From: Amphiura filiformis
Taxonomy: Eukaryota > Echinodermata > Ophiuroidea > Amphilepidida > Amphiuridae
Assembly: GCF_039555335.1 (NCBI RefSeq)
Contig: NC_092628.1
Coordinates: 66,419,292 to 66,483,291, forward strand
Direction: 5' to 3'
DNA length: 64,000 nucleotides
Notes under the pieces: model-generated
Databases searched by the model: none
What the model saw: the letters and a program-made list of their open reading frames with translations, nothing else
Told to the model about the DNA's origin: nothing
Shown: in pieces, positions 10,895-24,300 of the stretch
Layout: every line of letters starts with the position of its first letter
How positions within the stretch are numbered: the first letter of the stretch is position 1
Position numbers and translations under genes: made by a program

Positions 10895-11774
10895 ATAACA
10901 AATGCACATATTAACCAAATAATATTCCAAATACTACAGTAATTTCAGTAAATGGAAGCTAATGGAGGAATATGCCTACATTTTTGCAGAAGTGCCACTT
11001 CTTTTTTTCCCCTTGGACATTGCTAAACACGGGCTTTATTTTGCCACGCTCGATGATTTAAAAAAGTGTAAATTACCTTATTGAAATTCCATGTTTTTTT
11101 GTTAGAATGTATAGCAATAAGGATCAAATAAAAACTCGACAGCCGGTTGACCGCCGTTTCTGGGCGGTTTCCGTCGGAAATCGGCGGTTGAGTTTTGAAT
11201 TGATCTCTTATTAGATAACAAAGGTATTGTAAACATGTTTGAAACTACCACTTCTGAGAATGAATTTGGCAGAGACAAAAATATGGCAACGCAGAAATTG
11301 TTAACAAAAAGTAAAGAGTGGGAGCAAGAGCAACAAAGCATTGAATTCAATACTATTATTATAATAGTTACTATAGTTCTGCTTAGTTGTATTATTATCA
11401 CTTAAACTAAAACATTGTAGAAACCCCTTTTACTCATATTTTAGTTAAATTATCTGTTGATATCAAATAAGTTGTATTGGAAAATTAACATATAACTACA
11501 ATATAAACTCCATTTTTTTTAAATCAACTTAATCTTTCTTCTAAAGCTACGATTGGAGTGATCCGATTGTGCTGTGTACAATTACACCTAAATATTGGGA
11601 ATGGAGCTTATAAACACTCTACACTATTATACTCGTATAAGTAATAATTAAGACGGTAACATGATCGATGGTTGATGTAACCATTATGACACTATAATTT
11701 ATATAATGTGACTACAGTAATATTGACATTTCGGATAGTTTGGTAAAGGATGATGAGTATAATATTGTTATTCA
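10895..11774. other. Convergent 3' intergenic stretch
   Basis: It lies between the receptor stop (10803, plus) and the ACE homologue stop (11775, minus) and must hold both 3' ends. TTTATT at 11035-11040 is an AATAAA on the minus strand. CCGCCGTTTC...GGCGG near 11150-11190 forms short GC-rich inverted repeats. No gene is seen. Confidence 0.5.
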
Positions 11775-11869
11775 TCATGTATATATCAAATAGAAGATAC
11801 ACGTAATGAAGATTGTGACAAGAGAGGCATTGTTGGATGACACGGCGCTACCGGTCCATTCAGATGGAG
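11775..11869 (-). CDS. ACE homologue exon 13: C-terminal tail
   Basis: Encodes 30 residues after the catalytic domain: a polar stretch ([15 protein letters not shown]) and then the hydrophobic run [16 protein letters not shown] to the stop. The run is long enough for a short membrane span or a GPI-signal-like tail and has no basic cytoplasmic end. Exon 12 (12671-12487) ends one base into a codon that this exon completes to Ala. Confidence 0.85.
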
Positions 11870-14800
11870 CTGAAAACAAAGGTATAAAATAAACAACTCG
11901 GTATTCAACTTGGAAGATAAAAGGTATTCATTCACGCACATTATAGTCCTAATTGTAAAGCAATAATATGCGATTTGCTCACAAGGGCGCCCTCAACTGT
12001 ATTTCGAATTTCTACTCTTTGCACGATCGCCTAGCTTAGGGGTTCAAAAAGAATAGTTTGTACTGTCTGCGATATCCCCTTAGTATAACAACAAACAGTT
12101 ACAAGATTAAACGGCTTTATGCATTCTATCTTCTCAACTTTCACCCCACACCCATACAATAGCCTACTGAAGTTACGTACCTGGCGCCGTGTACTGCGTA
12201 CACTTTCAAAAACCTTCCTTCCTGTATGCATTACCTCAGACATTCGTGACTATGGGCTATTCTGGTTTCATGTCCAATGGCATAATTCAGTGATATACAT
12301 AGAACAATCATAGCTCAAGTTCTACAGTATGAGTTTGTGTTTCCAACGTATCTAGAGGTCATTTTATGAATGTGCAAGCATATTGGGGTTAAAGAATTGT
12401 GTTCTGCCAGATGAGGTTGTTTAAAATCCCAGTGTGAAGCTCCTGCCGACTGCACCATGTACAGGTTTAAGGAAGCATATACTTACCAGATGGCATCCAT
12501 TCTGTATCAGACCATCCAATAGTGTCGTCGTTTGCTCTGTTTTCCTTCTCCAAGAAGTCCAATAGTGGCTGGAAGTATTTAACCAGTGGTAAAGCGCTAA
12601 TTTCTCTCTGTCCGGTGATTCTCTCCATTGCTTCTGGCCAAGGTACGCTGGACCCCAGCGCTAGCATATCTCTGATTAATATAAGAATACAATTAACGTA
12701 CAACTACATTTTGAGGCCAGTCGTTTGAGGCTCTCGAGTCCGTAATTGTTCTTATAAAAAAAGCTCATTTCCTCGCATAATCTTGCGCAATGTTGAATGA
12801 ACGAGAACAAGTAATGCGGGCAAAGTGTATATCAACATGGCCAATAAATGATAGGAATAGAGTTAGGTCCCACATGCGTAGCCCCCAAATTATACCAATG
12901 TTTAAGTTCCTTCATTGTATTCTTACCCTAGCAATTTGCCTGCAGTCTCTGATCGATAGATGTCACATTTCAGCAATGGACCTGTATGACCTGATGCATT
13001 GCACAAAGCCTCATGAAACTGGAACTGTAGAACGTGGCTTATAAAATACCTGCAACGACAAAATTTTTGTATTCCTATTTTCATAGTGGTCTTTTCTCTA
13101 CAGGTACAGAAATCTGGACCTTTATTTAATGTTACATTTATAACGTAAGTCTTCATACGCAATTACTTCACTTATTTGAGTTGTTGTTCAAATCAAAAAT
13201 CAACAATCTTATACGGACTTCCATGCTTCACATTTGCAATGCTGAATGGAGCTTTACCACTTATTAGGACTCCCAACCGACCCCACTCAAACACCCACAA
13301 ACCCCACCGCCCCCCGCACACTCTCTTCTTTTTGATATTGCTTCAACTACCGCTGCCTGCTGGGTTACAGCCCCCATGCATGCAGTTGCAAAATGACTTC
13401 AATCTTTGAAGATTTCAGCGGCAGATTGAACATGACAGCAGCGAGTTCCAGACTTAACATTGAATTCTTTAATTTTGGATGTAATTATGTCCACTTTTTA
13501 TTAAAGCTAAAAATGTCGTTGTACTACAAGAAGCTGCATTCTTCACATGATTAACCCCCCTGGCTATATATGCATGTACAAACACACACCCATCACACAC
13601 ATAGTAATGACAAATATTATATTCCAAAACATATTTATTACGCATTTTTCCTTTCATTTTGTAAACAAAAAATTGGATAATGATTCCTGAATTCAAAATC
13701 ATATTTGCAACACACTCTGTATTTTTTTTGAAGTTTTCTAGAAAGGTGGATTTAATTTTGTCCAAAATTACTCTGTTACTGGTAGCTGGTTGGGTTCTCG
13801 GATATAATGAATAGGCCTAACAGTAGCAGCCTTTTATTGGTGTTACCCTGTGATTGATGTTCTAATGCATGGACTGTTTTTGCCGGTTCACTCCCCCACA
13901 CCCCAAAACACTCCACTCAAAGTCACACTATTGTTTACCTGATGTACGGCACATCAGCTGAAATGTGATATTTAGCTGCAGGATCGAAATCCATCTCAGA
14001 TCTTACAGTTGGCGGAATGATACCTTGATAAAATAATCTGAAAATAATAGTAAACAGGTGTAGTTGTGGTACTTGTATTGTAATGCTTGATCATCCTTTA
14101 GCATGCATGGTGTTTCAAACTCAAGGCCTATTTCTGCGGTTGCTTACTTTGCATATCAGATGTGATTCAGGCAGAGAGGTTTGTGCCATCGTTTTGGAAT
14201 TGACTTTACAACCATCCATATACGTATTTACACTTATTACAAAGGGTCCACAAGTTCCCCTAACATTCCTAAGGCTTTTTAAAATGAATCAAAAGGTTGT
14301 GACACAATTTACAAATATGAACAATTAATTATTGGTAGCCTATTTTGATTGACTGGTCCAATTTACAATGCCACACATTGTTGCTTCAGCCACAATAGCT
14401 CATTATGTAAGAAAAGATGTAATTTTGAAAGTTGCCCTTTGATCCATTCAACTCTCCCAAAGCATGCAGAATGTAATATACAGTTTAGACGTTATGAGAG
14501 TTGAAAGGATTAAGGGGCAGCTTTCAAAACCGTACCTTTTCTTCCATAATGAGCCAATGTGCCGAACGCAACAATGATTGACATTGTAAATTGGACCAAG
14601 TGTGTAAAACAAAATTGTCTACCAGTAACATGTATCATGTAACATATTAAAAGTCTCGGGGGATTTAAAACTTGTCCATATACATGTACAATGATATTAT
14701 ATATTCCATATTACATAATAGCAATCCGAGAACGAAACGAAACGAGAATTGGTTTCAATTAACATCAAAAATAGCAAATCATATTGGTCTCGAAGATAAA

Positions 14801-17800
14801 TTTGAATTGTACGGGTACTTATAGCCAATCATATTGGTCTCGAAGATGAATTTGAATTGTACGGGTACTTATAGCCAATCATATTGGTCTCGAAGATGAA
14901 TTTGAATTGTACGGGTACTTATAGCCAATCATATTGGTCTCGAAGATGAATTTGAATTGTACGGGTACTTATAGCCAAGCATATTGGTCTCGAAGATAAA
15001 TTTGAATTGTACGGGTATTTGGACACTACATGAATAGAGCTCAAATTTATACAGTATTTTTGTATAGACTGGTCATTCACACCTGATTTCGGTGATTTGT
15101 CACTTTTTGTGGAAACAAAAATATACAGATGGTTGACATTCGAATGGAAAAATAACAAATATGTGACTGGACACCACAAATCAGCCGTAAAGTCGGCCCC
15201 GGTCAATTTGGTTTTATTTCGTGTTTAGAAAATATATATCATAAGCATTAAAATGGTATATCATTTGACTTCAAACGATATCCAGAAGCGGGGTTATGGT
15301 TTGTTGAACTCTGTTCCTTCAACAAAATTGTACCTTTTATCGGTTTTACATGTGTCTCTTTTTCCACATTTCTGGTAATAAATATCAAACAGTCATAATT
15401 GGCGCTCATTTCAAATCATCCTCAAGTCAACAAGGTTCAGGAATGTCCTATCATTGTTAATTGTTGATTATACATACCTAGACAAAATACAATGCTTTGT
15501 TATCCACCACTTGAACAGGATTTAGCTAAAGCAAACAAAGACACGAACTATTCTATAGAAATAGGTAGGTATTATCCTCTTCAGCAATAGGATTATTGAT
15601 TGGTTTAAAAAGTGTTTGATGAGATACTTGTCGCACGGAATTGACCTTCACGCACATTTCACACTGTACTCAGAATACAATTTGTCTAGTTTACGGCTCA
15701 TTCGTAGTGTCCACTCACATATCGCTAATCCTTATGATCAAAGTCATCAAACAATGGATTTACATTGTAATTGCTTGGTGTTCGTTCATAGCCGAGTTCG
15801 ACCATTTCGTCCATAATCACTGTTATCAGCAGCAAATGGATCATGATCAAACCGACTTAGTGATTGATATAACTGCTTGCTCTGCTAGTGTGTGGACGAA
15901 AGGATATCGTTGGACCTTTCGTCTCCTTATTCCATATCACACTAAAAGCCCGAACAACCTTTCAAACTGTACATCAGGTTTTCTGATTTACATATATAAA
16001 CCAAATACTGAAGGAACTACATATTTACCTAAGTTTCCACCACTCTTCGTTGTATCGTGATTCTGGAGTACTTCCATCAAACACACCCCATCTCCATTGA
16101 TCCATCAAAATGGCAAATGGGAAGAAAGCAAGCTTGTCAAGAGCGATTTGCATCAGGTAATTTATATCACCCTCTGTAAAACATCCAATCAATTCAAATC
16201 AATTTCATTCAAATGAAAGGAGAATCACAACAAACAAACAATAAAACAATACTGTAAGTTGGCGACAACAAAGGCCGGTTTCACGAATTTTTAGGCGATT
16301 TTGCACAATAATTTCTTCTCCGTTCATGCTCCGTCCCCCACTAGTCCGGCTGCCAGTGGGTATGACGTTGTTTTGGTGTCCATAGTTTTGTTTTTGATAG
16401 ATAATGCTTCTCAAGACCACCAACTTCTAAAATAAGTTTACTGGAACTCTGTCAGCATTGAGCATTTTGAGATATGGCTGGTCAAAGTTCACACAGAGGT
16501 CAAAATTCAAATTGCTCAAATGCTTTTGAAAAGAGACATTCTCTTCTGGAGTTATGCTCAATGCTGACAGAGTTCCAGTAAACTTATGTTTGAAGTTGGT
16601 GGTCTTGAGAAGCAATATCCATCAAAAACAAAACTGTGTTATTCTGTGGCAACATTGAGTTTGGCAGCCGGACTACACCCTGAAGACAGCAACATACGTT
16701 CGAATTCTCCATGGTCATGTTGGTCCCCTGTTTAATAGTATCAGCTTTTAACATAAATATCCTTAAATAATACAGCAAGCTCTTTAACTTTGCATGCTGA
16801 TGAGGCTACCGTATACTACTAATTAGGATTAAGCTTTTCAATCAGGGTTTTGTTTAAAAATGTGGTGATACAAAATAGCGTACAAGTCAGTAAATAAAAC
16901 TACCTAAAAAGTGAAAGCACGTGTATCAAATGGGTCTGTTAGACTATCTTGGAAATCTTGGAACCACGTAACAGTGCCTGTCCATAGCTGGTCAGTCCTG
17001 CATGTAGGATCACTTTCGAACTCCTGACATGTTGAACGAGCGCAAAGGTGGGGGGGGGGGGATACAATATATAGCTGTCACTATGAGTGTTACAACTATA
17101 ATATCTTACCTGGATCATCGACAACATCATCAAGCAGACCGACATCTTGCAGGTGTTTAGGGGTAGATACAGATAAAGCTAAGACATCACCAACAGCTTC
17201 ATGGAATCCAGGATTAGCACCATCCCTATACACAGCAGGTTGATCTTTGTACTGGAGGTAATATTGTATGTGGCCCATCTCATGGTGTATTGTGACGAAA
17301 GAATCCTGTGTGATATCAGTACATTGCTTGATTCTGCAATTTGTAAAGTGCGTGTAATTGCCGTAAACAAATTGTGTGCGTTTATCAGTTTACACTGTAA
17401 TATTATGGAAAACTAAAACGAAAGGGTAAAATCACAATTGTGCCACTTTTACTAAGGAGGTACATGTAAATCAGTGAAAGCCTCATGTCACGTTTATCAA
17501 GAGTTCCTTTGAGAAATCAAAAATATGCATAAATAACACAACAAAATTGTTTTTACTGTCTTTACTTTGTTATCATGATACAGATATAATGATTCTCTTT
17601 TTCCACTTAAAAAAGATTAAAAGATAAACAAATATTCACATTCTGCTGTAAACTTAACTACATGTGCATGTCAATGATTTTAAGATTAAATTTTTAGATG
17701 GTAAATACTGTTCTCTTTGTCACTCAAGACATGTTAAAAGACAACAAAATATTGCACACTTATAGGTTAATGAACGAGTATTACTTGATGGAGAGAAAAA

Positions 17801-20800
17801 TTAGACAAAATAATGCACACGCGCTGATGTTGATGCGTCTTATGCACGAGCCCCGAAGCCGGGAAGTGCATTAGACGCATTAACATCAGCTATCATTGAT
17901 TTACATGTACAGCCCTCTTCCCTAGTAAAAGTGGCACAATTGTGATATTACCATTTCGTTGTTAACTGAACATATCTCAAGATTGAAACAAGCAAATTGA
18001 ACAGATCAAACGGCATTTGAGAGCTAAGACTACGCCCTTGACGTTGATGTAAGCATCATGCCACAGCGGTATTTTCTAATTGCCAAAGAGGGCGCTTTTC
18101 ACTTGCACAACTTTTTTTTGAGACAGGCTGTATATTATAGTAAACTGGGTATTGAAATTATACTAATATTCCGCTGAACCAGCGATAGGATATGTTCGAA
18201 AATGATAAACATACAATTACAAGCGATAAAGATTGGAACAGAATACGATTGGCCTATACCTCACCTGAAATCCTTTTGATTGAAGAAATCCCAAGCGGAA
18301 GCGTGACATACTAGGTCTCTGTCTTCAGGTCTTTCAATAATTGACTTATCCCAGAACTCTTGTGGCATTGGTATTAAGCCTAGTGATACGAAGAACTCTT
18401 CTGACACCTGAAACATTCTGAGCGCATCATAGCCCTGTATAAAACGAAGCCCCACTTGAAGTCATTTGGTGCACCATTTTGACAGCATATGGGTATACAT
18501 GTACTACATTATTTTAGAGGCAAATTGGTTGTTCAAGACAACCTGAAACTTGCATGAGATTTAGCGAGATTAAGCGTTGATGGATTTGAAGATGCTGGAG
18601 CCGAAGAGTGAAGTAAAATGCGTAAATATTGATCACCCTGGTTTGGGCACTAATTCTTTCATCTCGTGCTATTCATACCAAGTATATTTTCTTAATGAAG
18701 GAATTTTAATTGATGCAATAATACCTTTTCTTGAAGAACTGGGGTAATATCAATGTTTGGTTTATCCGAGTAAGGCTGGCAGATATCAAGTAAATTCACC
18801 CAACTTTGGGCCCACATGTTACCTATAATAAAATGCACCATACAAATATATTGTGAATTCCATATTAAAATCATGTAAAATTATCTAAATGTCTTAACTT
18901 ATATAGCTACTTTTTGATAATAGCAAAATTGCGGCAGGACCACACATTAGGGCTGCAATTTTGAAAATAGCTTAATCGCGGTTTAGAATGCCCTAGCTAC
19001 AATCTTGGAAATAAGGCTTGGAACGCTTGCGTGTAAATAACGGAAAACGGTCACCCCTTTCCCCCGTACAATGTTGAGAAATGCCAATGTCTTCAGCGGC
19101 TTTCCAATGTCTCCAACATTGATTGATGGGAAGGGGGAAGGGTAAATCATTGTTGTAGATGTCATGTTTGTTCCCAATCACAATATACGTCACTTCCATG
19201 ATCATAACAAATTATGTACGGAATTACGGCAGAGTGTGCCAAGCGTTCCAAGTACTTTTTCCCAAGATTGTAGTTATGATAATTCCCCAGTCGTCATGTC
19301 CTTTTTGCAATCCTCAGATTCCAACGGCGATGTTTGATCCTTAGTGACATTGCATTGTAAAATGACCTAGCAACATCAGCATGAACCTCTTTAGAATTAG
19401 CCATTGTTTGCGGATTATACGTTTTTGGATTGGATGAATGACTGAGTCTAGGTTGTTAGTGTTACGAAATAATGGGGTGGAGAAATTCATTGTTTTAAGG
19501 TGGTACCACACCATGGCCAATTTTGTGCCTATTTTTGCATTTTTCTCAAAAATTATAGCGCATTGGTGACAAGTAAGATATGTATATTATAAGGGCAAGG
19601 ACTATAACTACTGCACTGAAAATTAATTTCAGCAAAGACAACAGTTGTGGAGTTACAGTCAAAAATGAGGGAAAACCAATATTTGATCAATAAATCAATA
19701 ACTACTTGTCTTGAGTCACTGAAATTCCAGTGTAGTAACTGGATTCCTTGCCCCTATAACATACATAACTTTTGTTACCAGTGTTTTATTATTTTTTGAG
19801 AAAAATGCAAAAATAGTCACAAATTTATCAAGGGGTGTAGTACCACCTTAAGCTAACTGATTGCGTGCACACTTCAAACAAGTGAAATATGCAACATTAA
19901 TAATGATTTTATAGATATGATTTCAGACCTCAACGATCGGGCGCACTGTTGGGTATGAGGATTTAAAGGGAGTCTCCGGCAATAATAATATGTTAGAAAA
20001 ATAATTATCAAGCACGAATCACATGGTTTTATGTAAAACAAACTCATATTGACCATAAAAATGAATAAAAACGATCGGCTCTCAACACGCGATATTCAAA
20101 ATCCCCGCGCCGAAATTGTCTTAGTGCAATGACGTAATGGTTATTTGTGCTCAATTGTCGTCATCCTCATTGTATTACTGGGACGTCATTGCACTCGACA
20201 ATTTCGGCGCCCGGGAATTTTGAATATAGTGTGTTGAGACACGGATGTTTTTATTCGTTTTTATGGTCACTATGAGTTTGTTTAAATAAAACCAGGTGAT
20301 TCGTGATTAGTGATTGATAATTATTTTTCTGACATATAAGGCATAATGTTGTGATTGCCGGAGACTTCCTTTAACACGTGTTCATTTGCAGCCCGCGCTA
20401 TACCATTGGTGCAGTCCTGATGAATCATGTACGATCCTGATGAATCTGTTTCAATTGAAAATAATTATCTTGCTGATAAGATGAAATAACAAACTTGTAC
20501 TTTACCAAACAGGTGTGCCGGGATAGGTCCTTGCAGATTGATGTATTCACTGCCATAAATATTATAGAGTTTTCTGCGTACATAAGCGTGAAGTTGCTGA
20601 TAGAATGGTTTTAACTCGTTGTAAAGCTTCAAGACCTCACTATCGAAATTGTCTACTTCGTACCAGGATCGCCAATACGCACCTGAATCCGGCTGATCTG
20701 TGAGATAAAATAATTATAAACAGTGGCGTAACCAGTGGGGTGGCCGGGGGGAAAGCTGCCCCCCCCCCGGGCAAAAAAAAACTGGGAAGAAGAGCAAAAA

Positions 20801-21283
20801 AATTGGGAAGGGAAAAGGGGAGAAGGAGAGAAAAGAGGGAAGAGAAAGGGAAAGAAGAGAAAAAGAGGGAAGAAAAAGGGAAAGAAGAAAAGAAAAAGAG
20901 GAAGAAAAAAAGGAAAGGAGAAGAGAAAAGGGGAAGGGGGAAGAGAAAAGGGAAAGAAAGAGGGAAGAAGAGCTATAGGGTCCTACTACTTCATTGTGAA
21001 ATTTGTTCTCTGAAACACTGATTTTTTAGCTTCTAATATGCCAAAAAAACAGGAGCTTCAGGGGGATCCGCCCCCTTGACCCCCGCCGGCCGGCTTTGCC
21101 CCTGGACCCCACCAGGGGCCCTAAGGCGGGCCCCTGGACCCCACCAGTTTAATGCTTCGCGGCAAGCCGCTCGCACATAAATACTACGATTTTGTTCAGA
21201 AATTGGGAAATTTTACAATCTTGCCCCCCCGGAAGGTCAGGTCTGGTTACGCCCCTGATTATAAAAATAGCATAACATTAACA

Positions 21284-21331
<48 letters not shown>

Positions 21332-24300
21332 AGAGAATGACCGTGATGCTGGTCGTCGATATATATCTTACCATTTTCTGCGGCAGCCATGTTCTTTAGT
21401 CTGACATATTCCTTGAAATCGTCTTTAGCCTTAGAACCACTGACCGCCTTACGCCAACCATGCCACGCCCAATGGAGTTCGTCGTAATTACGAGAATTTG
21501 CCATTACACGAACAAGACCTGAATAAAAAGATATTGGGAATGACATTGTCAAGCTCAAGTTTTTTTCGGAGCTTTAGTGCAAAGCTTTCTCGGTGGCTAA
21601 TGTTTTATTTTCAATTTTGATGTATACCTTTATAAAGAAAAAGAGTTTAACCTACAAAAACAACAGGGATCAATGGGAAACAAAAGTGTACTAGACACAC
21701 CGACACCGCCTGGCTAATAATTATTTGGTGCAGCAGAGACACTAAAATGAATACACGGGATCGATGCACGTGAATTGCTATGCACGATTTTGATATCAGA
21801 CGAAAATCTTCGGAAACCGGGTTAGAAAATGATGAATATCTCCCGTAAATGAATTTTTCTCAAGAAACCAGATGTGGTCTCATACACTTGAAAATACGTG
21901 TTGAACAGATATGATGGTCGCTAGAATGCGCTTTGAAAATTGGCCGTGCGCTTTGAACTCAAAATCGGACCAAAACTTTAATTTTATATTGCGTTGGTCC
22001 TGTATGGACTACATCGTGTAGTACAGCTGCACTCACTACTAGGCAGTATAAAAGTCGATGACCATTGACCTCAATGGGGTATACAAGCTTATTCACGCAC
22101 AACCAAGATCGATTACCCGGCTATTGTGATAGCCTTAGTCAAGTCCCTCGACTAATTATTCGTCTCAAAGAGCTTCAAAGGTCTGAACCAAATGGCCAAT
22201 CGTGGCTGTGGATTCATCCTACCATGGCGATTTCTGCCATGAAGATATAGGGTCGATGACACTGTGCTAGAACAAGTAATGAAAATCATTGTGCACATGA
22301 GCAGACACGATAAACATTCCACTGGGATTTCGCTTCCCAACCGTAAGCCTTCTCAAACAGATCATAATACATTACAGTAGCTGTTGAGGTATTGCCGCAC
22401 TGGAATACTTAACGGTTTGAAAGCTCAATCTGTAAGTTGGTCTTGCATGGTTTCTCGTTGGTGGTTCGAAGACTAAGTGCTAGTAAGTAGTACAACGAGT
22501 ATGCGATAATCAGAATCTATAGATTAGCTTCATAGATTTGTAGGCTCTATATAATTCCGCGATGAGTTCACCCACTTACACTGCTTGAATTTGAAAGGAT
22601 ATGATCGCTGGTCGAAATTTAAGTTCTCGGCAAAGATTCACCAGACGCTCCCCATTCTAGTATGTTTCACCACAGTAACAATGCGGTCCAATTACCATTA
22701 GGAGAGATATCATGCGACTGTCTTGGGCATTGAAGTCACTAATAGGCCTAACAAGATGTTTGTCATGTCTCTTTACCTTTTCCAGATGGTCTGTGAGGGA
22801 GCTGTAGAAATCGTCATTTTTGCTGCACTGGTGGACTCGGTTCAGCGACGTAGCTGGGATTTTTTCCAGGGGGGGGGGGCAAGCCTGTGTGGGGCGGGGC
22901 CCAAATCCACCAAATTTCCCAGGGGGGGGGGGGCGGCGTTATAGACGCATCTCGTCTGGGTTCCCCATCTCTCTGCCCCTCCTCTTCCACTCTCCCTTCT
23001 TTTTTCCTCTCTCTCCTCCTTTTCCTTGCACTAGGGGACGGGGGCCCAAACAGGCAATTTTGCCTATTCCCCCGGCAGCTACACCACTGACTCGGTTAGC
23101 ATGGTTAGTACATAGATAACTATAACATTTAGCCGAGGATTACCATGGAATATAGTTGATGCTTTGTAGGCACTTATAGATGTATCTTGATCTAATTCCA
23201 AGTCTTTGGTCTGCAGCTGAGCTGTAGATGAGTACCCAGTTCTTGTCATCTGAACAAATTCGATGAGGTATGATGTTTTCAGGCGGTGCTCTTGGAAAAA
23301 TGTCGACGCTTGCGTCATTACAACCCATAAGCAGTTGACCAGATTTCCTTTTCTGATATAACATGGTACACACATTGTAGGTTGATACTCCAAATGGTTT
23401 GGTGGTAGGTAGACGAGATATATCAGAACCAACAGTGTGTCATCACCATAGGTTATGCTGCACAGATTGTGACTTTGATGATATAAACCAGCGTAAATAA
23501 CAAACATTTCGGGACTCACAACCGATCCCTGTGGTACGCCCAGCCCCGTGTCACTGTGTCTGCTGTTTCACCATCAATGATCTTCTTCTTCTTTCGTGTC
23601 CTTACATCAAACTGTTCTTATCCACTGAGAAACACACTTTTGTGCCCGTTGAGAAAATTGCGCCAGATCGTCTGTCGTCACAGGATCTTCAAAAGCGGGC
23701 ATTCCAGCAAATGCTGCATCGTCTGTGGCTCTTGTCCACAATCACACATGGTCGGGCCACTGATGTATCCCCATTTGTGAAGGGTATCCTTGCAACGCCC
23801 AACACCGGTTCGGAGGCGGTTAAGGCATCTCCAGTTTGCCCAGACTTCTTTTGCTCCTGGAGGTAGTGATTCTGTGGGTTGAATCCCCATCTCAGTGGTG
23901 GCTGCTTCAGATGAAAGCCTTTCTTTCCACATCTGGGTGCGAGTCTCTGATGATGTTGTTTGCAGAGGGAGGGTGCTTGTGATGAAGCTTTTCCTTGACT
24001 TCAACCGTCTGGTTGGTGGTGTGTGGTTGAAGAGGGGGTGTCTTACGTCCGTGGTCTGTTTACGGCGTTCCTCTTTGCTTGCCACAGCTCTCCGGATGTC
24101 AGGTGGTGCGATACCTGCCAAGAGGTAGACCTTGTCCATGTTGGTAGGCCTTAGACATCCTGTGATGGAGCGGCAGCTTGCGTTGAGTGCAGAGTCTAGC
24201 TTCCTAGCATGTGATGATCTCTCCCAAGCAGGGCATGCGTATTCCGCGGTGGAGAAACTCAAAGCCAGTGCTGTTGATCTGATGGTATCTGGGCTAGCAC

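Noticed and set aside
15641..16060. 139-codon plus-strand frame
   Set aside because: Overlaps ACE exon 9 on the opposite strand and has no recognisable domain.
20735..21021. Lys/Arg/Glu-rich protein
   Set aside because: Translation of the purine tract inside a hAT MITE.
21152..21558. Poly-Asp and poly-Ser frames
   Set aside because: The repeat part is the TGA microsatellite. Only 21372-21518 is coding, as ACE exon 4.
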